From Flavobacteriaceae bacterium UBA3179 (GTDB taxonomy: Bacteria; Bacteroidota; Bacteroidia; Flavobacteriales; Flavobacteriaceae): 6,908 bases of DNA. The notes below the pieces were generated by a model. The model saw nothing but the letters and a program-made list of their open reading frames with translations. It ran no database searches and was not told the DNA's origin. Positions 5,874 to 6,908 of the stretch are shown here, in pieces; positions within the stretch are counted from its first letter, which is position 1, and every line of letters begins with the position of its first letter. The stretch lies in NCBI GenBank assembly GCA_002364245.1, contig DEXR01000018.1, forward strand, positions 1 to 6,908. Reading direction: 5' to 3'. Made by a program: the position numbers and the translations under genes.

Positions 5874-6536
5874 ATGAAATCCATTCTCGCTACAAAAAAG
5901 TTTACCCTTGCTCAAAAAGAGCTGCTTCTAAACTCAGGTTTAACTTTTGTAGAATACAATGCCATTTCTATTGAGTTTATACCATTTAATACTCCGAAAC
6001 AGGTTGAAAATGCCATTTTTACGAGTAAAAATGCTGTAAAAGCGCTTTTTTCAGATAAAAAGAAAACTCCTGAAATTAAAAACTGTTTTTGTGTAGGTGA
6101 AATAACAAAGGCACTTTTAGAGGAAAATGGTCAAAAAGTAGTGAAAACCACTCTATATGGTTCAGAATTGGCTAATTACTTGACTAAAAACCACAAAAAT
6201 GACACATTTTACTTTTTCTGCGGAAATAAACGACTCGATACCATTCCAAAGGCTTTAAAAGAAGAAAACATCACGTTTTCAGAAATTGAAACTTATGAAA
6301 CAGTATTAAATCCGAAACATTTTCAACGTCAATTCGATGGTGTTTTGTTTTTCAGTCCAAGTGCGGTGCAAAGTTTTGTTTCAGAAAATAAACTAAAAAA
6401 CTCAATTGCTTTCTGCATTGGTACAACTACGGCGGCAGAGGCAAAAAAATATACCGAAAATGTAGTGATTGCTAATTCAACTTCGGTTGAAAGTGTAATT
6501 GCTAAAGCGGTTAAAACATTAAAAAACTATGATTAA
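5874..6536 (+). CDS. hemD: Uroporphyrinogen-III synthase
   Basis: It closes hydroxymethylbilane to uroporphyrinogen III with inversion of ring D. This family is poorly conserved, and the call combines weak motifs with position. The 220-residue protein has two similar alpha/beta halves: FTSKNAV (49-55), [14 protein letters not shown] (73-86), then ETYETV (139-144), [11 protein letters not shown] (158-168) and [10 protein letters not shown] (181-190). These match the family's F(T/S)S.nAV, vG..Ta..L...G and fSPSav..f patterns in order. Length is slightly short compared with the usual 240-270 residues but normal for this phylum. It begins 7 nt after hemC and its end overlaps hemE by 8 nt. Base composition appears more AT-rich than in hemC, with many Lys and Asn residues, which fits a weakly constrained protein rather than transfer. 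Confidence 0.92.
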   Translation: MKSILATKKFTLAQKELLLNSGLTFVEYNAISIEFIPFNTPKQVENAIFTSKNAVKALFSDKKKTPEIKNCFCVGEITKALLEENGQKVVKTTLYGSELANYLTKNHKNDTFYFFCGNKRLDTIPKALKEENITFSEIETYETVLNPKHFQRQFDGVLFFSPSAVQSFVSENKLKNSIAFCIGTTTAAEAKKYTENVVIANSTSVESVIAKAVKTLKNYD

Positions 6537-6908
6537 AAACGATTTATTTCTACGGGCTTTAAAAGGGGAAACGGTTGAGCGGCCACCCGTTTGGATGATG
6601 CGACAAGCAGGGCGTTACCTTCCTGAATTTATGGAAATTAAAGCCAAATACGACTTTTTCACACGCTGTCAAACCCCTGAGCTTGCTAGTGAAATTACCG
6701 TACAACCCATTCGTAGATATGGAATGGACGCCGCGATTTTATTTTGTGATATTTTGGTGATTCCGCAAGCGATGAATATTGAAGTGGAAATGAAACCGGG
6801 CGTTGGACCGTGGCTTCCAAACCCGATTCGTAGCGAAAAAGACCTAGATAGTGTTATTGTTCCCGACATTGAAGATACATTAGGCTACGTAATGGACGCC
6901 ATTAAAAT
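6529..6908 (+). CDS. hemE: Uroporphyrinogen decarboxylase, N-terminal part (cut by the right edge)
   Basis: It decarboxylates the four acetate side chains of uroporphyrinogen III to give coproporphyrinogen III. ATG 6529 overlaps the end of hemD (TAA at 6534-6536) in a different frame, and the frame stays open for 126 codons to the window end, about a third of the usual 340-residue protein. The first family signature is plain: [16 protein letters not shown] (19-34), whose Arg25 and Arg29 bind substrate carboxylates. [15 protein letters not shown] (68-82) follows with the catalytic Asp74; many homologues have Ser in place of Cys73. The [10 protein letters not shown] stretch (91-100) also fits. 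The 8-nt overlap with hemD suggests coupled translation. The remaining two thirds, including the second signature, lie outside the window. Confidence 0.95.
   Translation, partial: MIKNDLFLRALKGETVERPPVWMMRQAGRYLPEFMEIKAKYDFFTRCQTPELASEITVQPIRRYGMDAAILFCDILVIPQAMNIEVEMKPGVGPWLPNPIRSEKDLDSVIVPDIEDTLGYVMDAIK

Noticed and set aside
6669..6869. Open frame on the - strand inside hemE
   Set aside because: It is antisense to the conserved UroD N-terminus; nothing supports an independent gene.
104..6908. Frameshift, pseudogene, mobile element or CRISPR
   Set aside because: All main genes are full length with their motifs intact apart from the two cut by the window edges, and no direct repeats, terminal inverted repeats or transposase-like sequence were seen.

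Overview
The window is a haem (tetrapyrrole) biosynthesis locus from an AT-rich member of the Bacteroidota, most probably a Flavobacteriaceae (marine-type flavobacterium). This rests on three things: the protein sequences look typical of flavobacterial HemA/HemC/HemH, there are TAnnTTTG-type -7 promoter elements, and good Shine-Dalgarno sequences are scarce. The genus cannot be fixed from the sequence alone.

Layout: two divergent blocks face away from a 189-bp control region (3499-3687). On the + strand runs a tightly packed, probably translationally coupled operon: hemA (glutamyl-tRNA reductase, start reassigned to ATG 3688), hemC (hydroxymethylbilane synthase, GTG start), hemD (uroporphyrinogen-III synthase) and hemE (uroporphyrinogen decarboxylase, cut by the right edge). 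On the - strand runs a PchR-like AraC-family regulator (3498-2608), then hemH ferrochelatase (start reassigned to 2518), then a 12-TM MATE efflux transporter (1459-104) only 18 nt behind hemH. At the extreme left is the first 15 codons of another - strand gene.

How they work together: HemA commits glutamyl-tRNA to the C5 pathway. HemC, HemD and HemE carry porphobilinogen to coproporphyrinogen III, and HemH inserts iron into protoporphyrin IX. hemL, hemB, the coproporphyrinogen oxidase and the protoporphyrinogen oxidase are not in this window. The regulator sits between the two arms of the pathway. Its upstream region holds a perfect 8-1-8 inverted repeat resembling a Fur-family box and, further up, a perfect 8-2-8 palindrome of unknown owner. 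The simplest model is that iron status controls the regulator, which in turn tunes haem synthesis. That model is inference.

The enzymes themselves are ordinary. The points most worth following are the control region, the five-cysteine internal segment of the ferrochelatase (candidate [2Fe-2S] site), a Cys-Pro dipeptide in the hinge of the regulator, and the hemH-MATE pairing. I see no insertion sequence, CRISPR array, tRNA/rRNA gene or broken gene. No stretch over 300 bases lacks a gene.
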